Shown piece after piece: positions 17,906-27,702 of a stretch of 64,000 nt of DNA. Position 1 is the first letter of the stretch. The number at the start of each line of letters is the position of its first letter. The notes beneath the pieces are model-generated. The model was not told where the DNA came from, made no database searches, and saw only the letters and a list, made by a program, of their open reading frames with translations. Source of the stretch: Chryseobacterium sp. 52 (lineage in GTDB: Bacteria; Bacteroidota; Bacteroidia; Flavobacteriales; Weeksellaceae); assembly GCF_002754245.1 (NCBI RefSeq), contig NZ_PEEX01000001.1:5218501-5282500 (forward strand), written 5' to 3'. The translations under genes were made by a program, and so were the position numbers.

Positions 17906-20900
17906 TTGTATGTTCTTTTGTTGCGTTATTAGGATTAATTATTGTTGGAGAATTATATTTATGATCTTTTGTTCCTGTTCCAAATAATGTAAATCCCCAT
18001 TTTACTGTAAATGATGCTTTACCATTAATAATCATTGAAGATTGGGCATTCCATTTTACTGCTGAAGAAGAGCCTTTATCAACTTTTTTTCCAAAATATT
18101 CTCTTTGAGGAGTGTCGTGAAGTGTATTAAGCTTTGGAACATCAAAATATTCAGGTTTTGTAAAGTCTTTTGATCCTTGAACAAGACCTTCACCGTCTAA
18201 TCTCTCATCTAAAACTCCTGGTATAGAACTTTTTTCACTTCCATCATAATCAGGAGTATTAGATATATATGTCTGAAACCATCCAGAACTCGAACTTTTG
18301 TCACTTGGTATAAAAGCCATTGTAATTTCTGGAGCTATAAGCCCGTCTTCGCTGCTATTTTCAACCCAATCATTCATTACTAACGATCCTGATCCGTTAG
18401 GCAAAGTATATTTGGATGAATCATTTTTATTACTAACGTAGGCAAAGGAGCTTTCTCTTCCTTTGTAGTTTTTATTAAACTCCTTCTGACTATTCGTATT
18501 CTTATCCCAAGATACTTCACCTGTCTTTTTGTCTTTAATCCATCCTGTGGCTTCTCTTCCATCTGGATCGATAAATCTTATAGGATTATCAAAAGCATAA
18601 TTATAAGGCGACAAACGTCTCGAAGTTTCTGCCAGTGGATCCACCACACCCCATCTTCCAATATCCGGCATATACATCCTAGCCCCATAATCATACATCC
18701 CAGATTCCTGAAGCTCCTTACCATTATACTTGTACTTATAGTTTGGGTTTAGTATAAATGTATTATATCCGGCATGTCTTAAACCAAATGGATAATAATT
18801 ATCTTCTGATAGAATGAATGGCAAATCAGCATTAACACTATAGCTTATTCTTATATTCCCTAAGTGATCAAGGTAGTTGTAAACATATGAATTTTTAGAA
18901 AAATCAAAATACCCTTCTGATGTTGGTACAAATTGTAGTATATCATTCTCATATTGAAAACCATCTAAATAATCAACCACTTTTGTACCATATATTTTTT
19001 TCAGCTTTTCCCCATCAGCTTTATAATAATTAATAGTGTTAATATTATTCTGAGTAACTTTTTGAGGTAAATTTAAATAATTGTAATCAATTAAAGAAAT
19101 TCCCTTATCTAGGTGTGAAATCATATTCCCATTAACATCGTAATTTATAGTATTATGATTAACATTATATGGATATCCTTTGATGTTTTGGCTTAAATCG
19201 TCTATAAAGCTAAGTTTGTTATCACCATTAGTGTAGGTATAAACTAAATTATCTATCACACCTGCGGTAGATGTCCCATAAATTCTTTCGTTTCGTTTTA
19301 ACGTCAAGATATTTCCACCTAAATCATATGTAACAGTTTCATCAAAATAATTATTAACAGGTACTGTAGCTGTTGGTTCTTGAAAAGTTCCCGAAGTAAG
19401 TCTATTCATTCTATCATATGTATAACCATATCTTCTTAAAATACCATCTTTAGATGTTTTCCAATCTACCTCAGTAATATTTCCATTAAACTTAGATAAA
19501 GTAACATTAGTATTCTCAGGGGTTTGATATTTAATTTTATATCCAAATAAATCATTCCCAAGATTAATAGGGTCATTAATTTGAGTTAACCAACCTCGTA
19601 TATTATATTTATAGTCTATATCTTGTAGAGAATTTGTAATTGTTCTTCCTACTTTTTTGGATTCCAGCTGGGAAAGCTCATTGTATTTGTTCTGAGCCAG
19701 AATCTCTTCGGGATTACCATCTACCTGATGTTTGTGGACCAGCATTCTGTTCTGTTGGTCATAGGTGAAGGTTTCTGTAATCACTCTTTCCGTATCGGTA
19801 GCCAGCCTTTTGTGTTTTGTAATAACCGTTTGGGGTACACCTGCAAAATCCAGTTTGGATTCTGTCCTAGTATAACCTCCCAAATGGTTAACAGAATAAC
19901 TTCCAACAGCCCTTCCTCTGGTATCATAATAGGTATAGTTCTTGGTCCAGTTATCATCTTCAATATTTTTAACTAAAGTCATTACAGGAAATCCTTTGGT
20001 GCTTTTACCATCGGTTGGAGTGTCAGGCAAAACGGGTTCTCCCTGTATGGTGGACGGGAAAGATGGATTAAAACCGTACCCAGGATACGTGTCATAATAG
20101 TTAACGGATAAAAGGGTATCTACATTTAAATATACGCTGGTATAGTAAACAGTGAGTCCATTCCTTACGAAGCCTGTCGGATGTCGGGCATCATAAATAA
20201 CCAAGCTTGCCATCTGATCCTGTAAAGTATTTCTACTACTGGTATTATTTATTATTCCTGTGTAGGCAACCCTCCCCAGCATATCATATTTGGTCATGAG
20301 CCACTTATTTTGTGGGGCCATTACAGCATCCTGGCTAAGAATCAGCCTGTCAGCTTTATCATACACCATATACTCCCAGCCTTTACCGGGAAGCTTTTTC
20401 TCTACCAATCGGTTTCTGCCATCATAACGGTACTGATAGCATAAATTATCCAATAAGGTATCTGTGAGGGTTTGATTGACAGCTTTGGGAGGAATCACAA
20501 ATGCCAGTTGGTTATATTCATTGTAAACATAATAGGTGTCTGCATATTCTGAGTCCGAAAGCATTTTCCGCAACAAAATAGTCTGCCCTTCTCCATTTTT
20601 ATATTCATATGTTTTGTTTCCATCTTCATCTATAACCGCATTTCTATATAACTGATTCGCTTCATATGCAGATGAAATGCTCACCGTGGATTTTGTAGCA
20701 TTATTCTCCCAATGGGTAGGCGCAACAAATTGATACACATCATTTCCTATATTGGCACCATATTCGAATTGAACGGGCTTGCTGCTCCAGTCATTTCCTA
20801 CCTGGATCTGTTGTTGAATTCTATCTAATGGCGAGTTTTCAAGTATTTTTTCTGAATATATTTTTTCTGAACCGTAAATATCGGGTTGTGTAGCATTAGC

Positions 20901-21221
20901 CAATGCAGAAGGGACAATCCCTCCGTTCTGGGTTCCTGACTGGGGAACAGGAAGGTAGTTTTTGGTCTGTCTTCCATAGCCATCATATTCAATATGGGTA
21001 ACGACGTCTCTGCCCAGTGGTGAGGCTTTTACATTGACCACCTGTTTGGGCCTTCCCAATCCGTCAAAATACTGAACCGTTTCTGAAGTTTTGGTAGGCT
21101 GCCCCCCTGCATTATAGTCAAGATAGGTTTTGCTGTAAATATAATTTTCTCCCGGGGTTAGCTGGGCATGCACTGAATGAGTGATCAGCAGCGCTCCAAT
21201 GGGAATGAGTATTTTTTTCAT
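17880..21221 (-). CDS. Full-length RHS protein (DUF6443, RHS repeat-associated core) with unassigned tail
   Basis: A 1,113-residue protein. Signal peptide ([20 protein letters not shown]), then the DUF6443 region ([28 protein letters not shown]), many YD-type repeats ([36 protein letters not shown]), and the RHS core ending in [15 protein letters not shown] and FIDPDG near residue 887. The last ~225 residues are a unique tail that I do not recognise ([34 protein letters not shown]). RHS repeats form a shell that encloses a C-terminal toxin. It is in an operon with the RHS gene upstream (5 bases apart) and is the only copy here with a complete N-terminus, so it is the likely acceptor for the orphan tails downstream. 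Confidence 0.88.
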   Translation of the reverse strand: MKKILIPIGALLITHSVHAQLTPGENYIYSKTYLDYNAGGQPTKTSETVQYFDGLGRPKQVVNVKASPLGRDVVTHIEYDGYGRQTKNYLPVPQSGTQNGGIVPSALANATQPDIYGSEKIYSEKILENSPLDRIQQQIQVGNDWSSKPVQFEYGANIGNDVYQFVAPTHWENNATKSTVSISSAYEANQLYRNAVIDEDGNKTYEYKNGEGQTILLRKMLSDSEYADTYYVYNEYNQLAFVIPPKAVNQTLTDTLLDNLCYQYRYDGRNRLVEKKLPGKGWEYMVYDKADRLILSQDAVMAPQNKWLMTKYDMLGRVAYTGIINNTSSRNTLQDQMASLVIYDARHPTGFVRNGLTVYYTSVYLNVDTLLSVNYYDTYPGYGFNPSFPSTIQGEPVLPDTPTDGKSTKGFPVMTLVKNIEDDNWTKNYTYYDTRGRAVGSYSVNHLGGYTRTESKLDFAGVPQTVITKHKRLATDTERVITETFTYDQQNRMLVHKHQVDGNPEEILAQNKYNELSQLESKKVGRTITNSLQDIDYKYNIRGWLTQINDPINLGNDLFGYKIKYQTPENTNVTLSKFNGNITEVDWKTSKDGILRRYGYTYDRMNRLTSGTFQEPTATVPVNNYFDETVTYDLGGNILTLKRNERIYGTSTAGVIDNLVYTYTNGDNKLSFIDDLSQNIKGYPYNVNHNTINYDVNGNMISHLDKGISLIDYNYLNLPQKVTQNNINTINYYKADGEKLKKIYGTKVVDYLDGFQYENDILQFVPTSEGYFDFSKNSYVYNYLDHLGNIRISYSVNADLPFILSEDNYYPFGLRHAGYNTFILNPNYKYKYNGKELQESGMYDYGARMYMPDIGRWGVVDPLAETSRRLSPYNYAFDNPIRFIDPDGREATGWIKDKKTGEVSWDKNTNSQKEFNKNYKGRESSFAYVSNKNDSSKYTLPNGSGSLVMNDWVENSSEDGLIAPEITMAFIPSDKSSSSGWFQTYISNTPDYDGSEKSSIPGVLDERLDGEGLVQGSKDFTKPEYFDVPKLNTLHDTPQREYFGKKVDKGSSSAVKWNAQSSMIINGKASFTVKWGFTLFGTGTKDHKYNSPTIINPNNATKEHTNAIQYLRK

Positions 21222-21226
21222 CAGTG

Positions 21227-24200
21227 TTAGTTTTTATAATTGTATTGGTATTCTTTTAGGATTTTCCCGGTAGCACTGTTTTCTCTAATCTCTTTTAACC
21301 TGTTGGCAGTATCGTATATGTAAACCTCTCTTATTCCTGAGGGGGGAGTGATACTCCTCACACCGATTAATGGGTCATAAGTGTAGGTGCTAATCTGAAA
21401 ACCTGAGAATGAAGAATTATTTCTGAATAAATCTAATGCATTTATTAGAGCTTGTTCAGAAGCTGACGTACCAAGCTGAGCATCACTAATGGAGGCATCA
21501 ACAATAGTCTCAATAAGGCTTTGCGAAATATCTGAAAGTTTTGCTCCTTCTATTTTGGCAATGGGCTGGGTTTTATCATAACCCCAAATGATGGTGGTGG
21601 AAATTCCAGCTTTGGTCGTATACTGTTGCAGGTTGCCTTTGGAGTCATATTTATCGTAAGTAACTTCCATAGAAAGCATATTGTTTTGAATATCATAAGA
21701 TATAACTGATAAAGGAAGTACAAGCTGATTCGTATTATTAATAATTTCAGCTGTAGTTTTTGGATAAACAGTTTCTGTTTTTGACAAAACTTTAGTATTG
21801 TTTCCACTCATTTTATTTGTAATTATTTCTAAAGGAATTTCTACCAAATTTTTACTGATCATCAACTGATTTCCTTTTTCATATGCATAAGCGTAACTTA
21901 TCTCGCTTAAAGAGTTATCTGGAAAAGTTGTTTTTTTATTGGATAGCTGGTAATGAGGGTTAGAATAAATATTATCTACAGATGTAATAAGTGTCTTATT
22001 TTCAAATAATTCTGTTACCTTTTTTTTACTTTCAAAACTAAAGTCAGAGAACAATGGATAATACTCAAATTTATAATCAGTCTTGTAAACATAATCATCT
22101 GGATTTGTAGCCCCAAATGTTGACAATAAAACTCTGTCTCTAGGCTCAATCCTTACTCCAAAATTTTCATTTAAGACTAAATTCTTTCGGTCATAAATAA
22201 TAGTATCCTTTTGAATTAATGTATAATTGCCATTATCATTTTGTTTGTAAAATAAAGTCTTTTTAAGATTTCCAAGTTTCCATCCCATGTATGGTGTTCT
22301 TGTTCTATGCTCTATAGTAGCCATATCAGTAGCTTCAAGAGGAGCATTATTTTCAAAAAAATACTCTTTTTTTATTTTTTTATTGTTCTGCTGATCTACA
22401 GATATCTCAGTAACCTGTCCATAAATTATATTACTACTAGATGAGTTCCTAAACGGATAATCAATTACTCCATAAAACTTATTTATTCCTTCATAAAAGT
22501 TTTCTGTAACTAATAGTGGATAACCATGTAACATTCCTGTAGAATACACTTTTCCACCAACCGTTTCATTGTAAGAATATTCAGTTCGTAAAAGTTCCAC
22601 ATTATTTTCTTTCTGGACAATAGATTTTATTCTTAATCCTCCTGCGTTTTGTATACTTTCAGGATTAGTATTAGGTTGTTGATTATTCTTTACTGGACCT
22701 AGAAAAGACATCATTAACGTAAAGCCCCCTGCGCTATCAAACAGCCCTCCTTCATTTACAGTAAGTACATCTCGATGGGCGGTCAAAAGATATTCTCCTT
22801 TAGGAAAAAAAACTGTTTTATCAATGGTGTGGCTCATTAAAGTAAAGATTTGCCAATTTCCATTTACTTTTCTGTATATGATAATATTATAAGAATTATT
22901 GGCTCCATGGTTTTCATCAAAAACCTGCTCAATCTGCGTATTTAAATCAACAGAGGTGTCTTCTTCAAACTCCCAGTTCATCTCATAATTCATTTCTGGA
23001 GGAAGCTGTTCTCCTGTATTAGGATCTGATGCTTGTTCGCTGGCGAAAAACACATATTTCGTCTCCATTGAAAATAAATTTCCAATCACAACTTCATTAA
23101 TATCATTAATTGCCTGGTAGGTGTGATTTTCATAATCAAATTCTGTAGAGCCCTCTGTAGGATAGGTAATTTTCTTCAGCATACCAATTTTTGAATAGTC
23201 CTCTCTTACTGCTCTGTTTGCTGTACCTGCCGATTTTACACTATTCGCATACTTAAAATTGATATTAGGAATAAGTTCAGTATTTTCAGTGTGACCATTG
23301 TAATAACCAAAGAAATCCTGTGCAAAACTAAGGCGACTTGGTAATTGTCCTGGAAAATATTCAAAATTATGTTTACTGATTAACTGGTTGGTTTTATCAT
23401 ATTCAGATACCCCGTCTAATTTTAATCTCGGAATAGCTCTGTCAAAGTTGGGTGTGAAAATATAATTATTACTTCTTGAAAAATCATTCATGGGAGTTGG
23501 GAATTCCACATTGAAATATCCGTGATTAAGTTGATAAGTCTTTACTAAATTATTATTATCTTTAATTTTTATTTTATCTAATGAATAAGAATTAAAATCT
23601 TTTCTAGCTATTGTAGATTTAATAAATTCTATCTCTGTATTTTCGTATACAATTCTTTTTATAATCTTATCTAATGTTACTGGTGCACTGTAAATGTTAT
23701 ATACTTTTCCATCTTTAGTTTTAGCAATTTCGGATGATATTGGATATTTATTACCTATTACAACAGGATTTCCACTTGACCAAGAAACCACATCATATTT
23801 TCCATTAAAAAAATCAAAATTATTGGCAAAATATTTATATTGAGAAGTAAGGTAAACATCCTGTTTCGTTAAATCTGGAGCTGAAATAGAATTGTCATCA
23901 TAATAAAATCTCACTGTCTTATTATCATTTGTAGTAATTTTCACCAATAACCATGTATTAAATTGTGGATCTGTACCACTTGAAAATGCACTATCATTAC
24001 TAATACTTGTACTTGACACCTCATCAATAACCTCAAATCTACTGTCATTATCATCTGATTTTCCAAAAAAGTAAGTATTTCCAGACCCATCAATAATTTT
24101 GAAGTCAACTATATTCCCATAATTGTTCAGAGTAGGAATGATCTTAATATTATTTAAAGGTGTTGACACAAACTTATGTGACGAGAAATCATAGAAGAAT

Positions 24201-24703
24201 TTAAAATTCATATTGAATAATGAAACATTAAATTCATCTGGTTCCAAATCAACATTTTCAGCATTTTGGTCTAGCCAAACATCAGTATTTACACCCGTTG
24301 AATTGTTCATTAAGCTATTTTTGGCGGTGGCAATAGACTGAAGGTAAAATGGTGAATCATTATAATTATCTCTTTTACCTCTAATGCTTCTGGTGACCGT
24401 TCCCATTGGTGACAAATTCCATCCTTGTCCCACGGAACTAGCTACTTCGCTTACTTTTATTCCTTGTGTATTATATTGTAAGTTAATAGGAATTGATATA
24501 TTACTATTAATAGGTAAAGTATAAATAGGGACTGAAACATTTACTGAACCACTAGATAAGGATATCGGTTTATCAATATATTTTCCTAGCGAACTTATAT
24601 CAGGCGTTTTTGGAGTAAATCCTAAATAAGAATCTTTCATTTGATTTTGCGAGTATAGCCAATTACATAATAGCAAAAGACATATGATAATATTTTTTTT
24701 CAT
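21227..24703 (-). CDS. Large RHS-repeat protein (SpvB-like N-terminus)
   Basis: A 1,158-residue exported protein with signal peptide ([19 protein letters not shown]). The N-terminal region [14 protein letters not shown] and [16 protein letters not shown] is of the type found at the start of SpvB/TcB-like and RHS proteins; YD-like motifs appear near the C-terminus ([39 protein letters not shown]). It ends without an RHS core or toxin tail. It sits 5 bases upstream of the DUF6443 RHS gene, so the two may build one shell from two polypeptides, as TcB and TcC do; this is inference. The T9SS gene upstream ends 6 bases before it. Confidence 0.82.
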   Translation of the reverse strand: MKKNIIICLLLLCNWLYSQNQMKDSYLGFTPKTPDISSLGKYIDKPISLSSGSVNVSVPIYTLPINSNISIPINLQYNTQGIKVSEVASSVGQGWNLSPMGTVTRSIRGKRDNYNDSPFYLQSIATAKNSLMNNSTGVNTDVWLDQNAENVDLEPDEFNVSLFNMNFKFFYDFSSHKFVSTPLNNIKIIPTLNNYGNIVDFKIIDGSGNTYFFGKSDDNDSRFEVIDEVSSTSISNDSAFSSGTDPQFNTWLLVKITTNDNKTVRFYYDDNSISAPDLTKQDVYLTSQYKYFANNFDFFNGKYDVVSWSSGNPVVIGNKYPISSEIAKTKDGKVYNIYSAPVTLDKIIKRIVYENTEIEFIKSTIARKDFNSYSLDKIKIKDNNNLVKTYQLNHGYFNVEFPTPMNDFSRSNNYIFTPNFDRAIPRLKLDGVSEYDKTNQLISKHNFEYFPGQLPSRLSFAQDFFGYYNGHTENTELIPNINFKYANSVKSAGTANRAVREDYSKIGMLKKITYPTEGSTEFDYENHTYQAINDINEVVIGNLFSMETKYVFFASEQASDPNTGEQLPPEMNYEMNWEFEEDTSVDLNTQIEQVFDENHGANNSYNIIIYRKVNGNWQIFTLMSHTIDKTVFFPKGEYLLTAHRDVLTVNEGGLFDSAGGFTLMMSFLGPVKNNQQPNTNPESIQNAGGLRIKSIVQKENNVELLRTEYSYNETVGGKVYSTGMLHGYPLLVTENFYEGINKFYGVIDYPFRNSSSSNIIYGQVTEISVDQQNNKKIKKEYFFENNAPLEATDMATIEHRTRTPYMGWKLGNLKKTLFYKQNDNGNYTLIQKDTIIYDRKNLVLNENFGVRIEPRDRVLLSTFGATNPDDYVYKTDYKFEYYPLFSDFSFESKKKVTELFENKTLITSVDNIYSNPHYQLSNKKTTFPDNSLSEISYAYAYEKGNQLMISKNLVEIPLEIITNKMSGNNTKVLSKTETVYPKTTAEIINNTNQLVLPLSVISYDIQNNMLSMEVTYDKYDSKGNLQQYTTKAGISTTIIWGYDKTQPIAKIEGAKLSDISQSLIETIVDASISDAQLGTSASEQALINALDLFRNNSSFSGFQISTYTYDPLIGVRSITPPSGIREVYIYDTANRLKEIRENSATGKILKEYQYNYKN

Positions 24704-24709
24704 CTCAGA

Positions 24710-26251
24710 TTATTTTTTAATCAGTTTTGCGTTTGCTGTTTTATTAGTATCTGTCTTGATCGTCACCAGATAAGCCCCCTGAATCAGATTCTGGGTATTG
24801 ATCTTCGTTACTTTGTTCTTGCTTTTTAAACTTTGAAGTTGTCTTCCACCCATGTCATACAACAGAATATCTGCTTCTTTGAATTCAAATCCTATTTCTA
24901 CATAAGTATAATATGAAACAGGATTCGGATAGATCTTGATGTCTTGTTTTTCAATCAATTGATCAAGCTGTTTATCTCCAAGTTTTATAATTTTCCAGTT
25001 CTCTTTTCCGAGTTCTTCTGCGCTGGTTCCCGCTAAAATAATTGTGCCGTCTTTGTTCAATTTGATATCTGAAAGTCTTTCTTCTTTCTTTCTGGACTCT
25101 CCTTTTACATGTTTTCTCCACTGCTCATTGCCATCCTTATCCAAATACAGCATCCAGAAAGTCTCGTCCTCTGCCCCAATTCTTCCTTCCGCCTGTGTAT
25201 AACCTCCTAATAAAATTCCTTTAGATGTTTTATAGTCTGCTGAATGAAGTACACTCGTTCCCATCAGAATATCACGATTCCCAAAATTGTAGGATTTTTG
25301 CCAGATCTCTTCTCCTCTTTCATTAAGTGAGATAAGCCACAAATCTGTTCCCTCTTCAATACCTGTTGTTTTATTTCCTGATTTTTCTGATCTGGATTCT
25401 CCACCGATTAAATAACCTGAGGATGTTAAAGCCAGCGCTCTTAAATGATCGTCTGCTTTTCCTCCATAGTTCTTTTCCCATTCTATTTTCCCAGATTTAT
25501 CCAGCTTGATTACCCAAAAGTCTCCTTCTCCAAAGTTTTCAGTTTTCTTAGACCCGCCTATGCCACTTCTGGAATAGATCCCTAATAAAGCACCTCCATC
25601 TTTTGTTGGAATTATTTTTTCAACTTCATCAAGACCTTTTCCTCCCAATATAGATTCAGACAAAATTTTACCATCTTTATCTAGCTTTATAATTAAAACA
25701 TCTTTTGAGCCGTAACCTTTAGAAGAGTTCTGTACATTTCCAGCTACAAAAAATCCCAGATCTGTAGTCTGAATTGCTGATCTTGCTTCTTCATTAGAAG
25801 GTGATCCTAAAGTTTTCTGCCATAATTCATCTCCGAATTCATTAAGCCTGATCAGCCAGATGTCAGATCCACCTTTAGACTCATCTTTTTTATCAAGACC
25901 TTTTGACGAGTACGAAGTACCTGAAATCAAAAACCCTCCATCTTGTGTAGATACTGAAGCTGACAGGTAGTCATGATCGTTTCCAGAAAAATATTTTTCC
26001 CAAACCTCTTGACCCTGTTGGTTCAGTTTTACCAAATGAAAATCGTAGCCGTTGTTTTGTTTATTTTCCGTTGAAAGTTTCTGGGTTTGGATCGAGCTCC
26101 CTGTGATAAGGTATTGCTGATCGATGGTGGTGGTCACCTGGCTTAGAAAATCCTGAGTGCTGGATTTGATATCTTTCTGCCATAATACTTCCTGGGCAGA
26201 AAGCCCAAGAATGGTACATAGAATACATGCACCAGAATAGATTCTCTTCAT
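24710..26251 (-). CDS. Secreted beta-propeller-like protein with T9SS sorting domain
   Basis: A 513-residue protein with a signal peptide and about seven repeats of a ~55-residue unit of the form WLIRLNEFGDELWQKTLG...DxxxSAIQTxDxGFFVAG, like delta-60 or propeller repeats. It ends in a T9SS type A sorting domain (KIYPNPVSYYTYVEI to ANAKLIKK). Such propellers usually act as binding or scaffold modules outside the cell. It is the first gene of the three-gene RHS operon, 6 bases from the next, so it probably displays or anchors the RHS proteins at the surface. That partnership is inferred from the operon. Confidence 0.82.
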   Translation of the reverse strand: MKRIYSGACILCTILGLSAQEVLWQKDIKSSTQDFLSQVTTTIDQQYLITGSSIQTQKLSTENKQNNGYDFHLVKLNQQGQEVWEKYFSGNDHDYLSASVSTQDGGFLISGTSYSSKGLDKKDESKGGSDIWLIRLNEFGDELWQKTLGSPSNEEARSAIQTTDLGFFVAGNVQNSSKGYGSKDVLIIKLDKDGKILSESILGGKGLDEVEKIIPTKDGGALLGIYSRSGIGGSKKTENFGEGDFWVIKLDKSGKIEWEKNYGGKADDHLRALALTSSGYLIGGESRSEKSGNKTTGIEEGTDLWLISLNERGEEIWQKSYNFGNRDILMGTSVLHSADYKTSKGILLGGYTQAEGRIGAEDETFWMLYLDKDGNEQWRKHVKGESRKKEERLSDIKLNKDGTIILAGTSAEELGKENWKIIKLGDKQLDQLIEKQDIKIYPNPVSYYTYVEIGFEFKEADILLYDMGGRQLQSLKSKNKVTKINTQNLIQGAYLVTIKTDTNKTANAKLIKK

Positions 26252-26617
26252 CTGTTTAGTGTTTTGAATTAATATTAGTTTTCATATAAATAGCGCACCG
26301 AATTTAACATTATTTAACAATACAAGACAATATTAAGTCTAATGTTTGTGAATATTATTGTATTCTTAATGCAGCCCGGTATATAATTTTAACCACTGGT
26401 TTACTGATCATTAAATTTATTCTGACAAAGATATACTCAGGCAACGACAGAACGTGACGTATTGAATACAATATTCAAAAATCACTCATATACAACAATC
26501 AAAATAATATAATGTAAATAAATCAATTAAATTAAATCACCCAATTACTTGGCAAAACATAATACTATCTTTTACATTGGTATGATTTTTAGTATTACAT
26601 TTGTATAAATTTTCAGT
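26252..26617. other. Divergent intergenic region before the RHS operon and DUF4407
   Basis: 366 AT-rich bases carrying the promoters of two divergent units. A minus-strand TATCTTTG at 26426-26433 could be the -7 box of the RHS operon, 175 bases before its start, but it lacks a -33 TTG at the right distance. No gene is seen. Confidence 0.5.
26577..26603 (+). promoter_or_regulatory. Promoter of the DUF4407 / AAA-M41 operon
   Basis: TTG at 26577-26579 and TACATTTG at 26596-26603 with a 16-base spacer, close to the Bacteroidota -33/-7 pattern. The -7 box ends 14 bases before the ATG at 26618, so the leader is very short. Confidence 0.5.
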
Positions 26618-27688
26618 ATGAAAACAAACCAACAAACTATAAATCAAGTGAATCATCATATCAACTGGTTCCAGAAGTTTCTGATGGTATGCTCCGGAGG
26701 AAACATCCATATTTTGAGAAAAACCCCGAGTGAATGGAATAAATTTTCAGGAATTGGAGGTATTGTCTTATTTACCGCAGTATTTGCGACCTTATCTGCA
26801 GGCTATGCCATGTATACTGTATTTGATAATGTATGGACTTCCATAGGATTCGGAATTCTCTGGGGATTAATGATCTTCAATCTGGACCGCTACATTGTTT
26901 CATCCATCAAAAAAACAGGAACATGGGGAAATCAGATTTTAATGGCAATTCCCCGTCTGGTGTTAGCCACATTTTTAGGAATTATTATTTCCAAGCCTCT
27001 GGAACTTAAAATTTTTGAAAAGGAAGTCAATAAGCAGCTTAATACGATTATTCAAAGAAATAAGAAACAGCTTCAGGGCGAAATGAGCGGTAGAATCCTG
27101 CAACAGAGCGGTCCGTTTGAAGCTGAAAAAAAACAGATTGCTGAAAAGACCGTACAGTATCAAAAAGCCTATGATTCGGCAGCCGTAGAACTGGAGAAAG
27201 AGATTCTCGGAAAACAATCCGGTCTTACCAGTGGAAAGGAAGGCTACGGTCCCAATGCAAAACGTAAGCAGGAACTGAAAGAACAGCGCCGATTAGATTT
27301 GGAAAACTTTCAGAAACAAAATGCCTCAAGGGGGGAATATCTGGATAAAGAAATCTCCAAAGTCTATACGAATCTGGAAACAGAAAGAAAGTCTTCAGAA
27401 ACCTTTGAGGATAAATTCAACGGATTTGCAGCCAGACTACAGGCCCTGGATGAGTTGGGGAAAAACTCAGCAATTATAGGTCTTGCTGCAGCTTTTATTA
27501 TGGGACTTTTTATCTGCCTTGAAATCTCTCCGGTATTGGTGAAATTAATTTCCCATGTAGGGCCTTACGATCATCTTTTAGAAAAAACGGAAAATGATTT
27601 CAGGCTTTATTCTAAGGAAAAAATTGAAAAAGGAAATGCCCTGACTGATTTCAGAATTGATGATTTTAAGGATAATTTAAAAAAATAA
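26618..27688 (+). CDS. DUF4407 membrane coiled-coil protein
   Basis: A 356-residue inner-membrane protein. Predicted transmembrane segments lie at about 46-68, 73-89 and 108-125, and a fourth at about 278-305. Between the third and fourth is a long, highly charged coiled coil (residues ~135-275). This arrangement and the sequence (FNLDRYIVSSIKKTG, KPLELKIFEKEV) fit DUF4407, a family of unknown function. The next gene, an AAA+/M41 fusion protease lacking its own membrane anchor, starts 14 bases after the stop, so DUF4407 is a good candidate for its membrane platform or substrate receptor. This link is inference. Confidence 0.82.
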   Translation: MKTNQQTINQVNHHINWFQKFLMVCSGGNIHILRKTPSEWNKFSGIGGIVLFTAVFATLSAGYAMYTVFDNVWTSIGFGILWGLMIFNLDRYIVSSIKKTGTWGNQILMAIPRLVLATFLGIIISKPLELKIFEKEVNKQLNTIIQRNKKQLQGEMSGRILQQSGPFEAEKKQIAEKTVQYQKAYDSAAVELEKEILGKQSGLTSGKEGYGPNAKRKQELKEQRRLDLENFQKQNASRGEYLDKEISKVYTNLETERKSSETFEDKFNGFAARLQALDELGKNSAIIGLAAAFIMGLFICLEISPVLVKLISHVGPYDHLLEKTENDFRLYSKEKIEKGNALTDFRIDDFKDNLKK

Positions 27689-27702
27689 CGTATTTTTCAT
27701 GC

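Larger units (their letters stand above)
13888..18740 (-). repeat. Fourfold repeated RHS-core box
   Basis: A box of roughly 90-110 bp encoding KYNGKEL(Q/E)E(S/T)GMYDYG...MPDxGRWGV occurs at about 13890-13990, 15335-15430, 17330-17425 and 18640-18740, all on the minus strand. Each copy sits directly before a different tail. These direct repeats are the obvious recombination sites for swapping tails onto the full-length gene. Confidence 0.8.
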
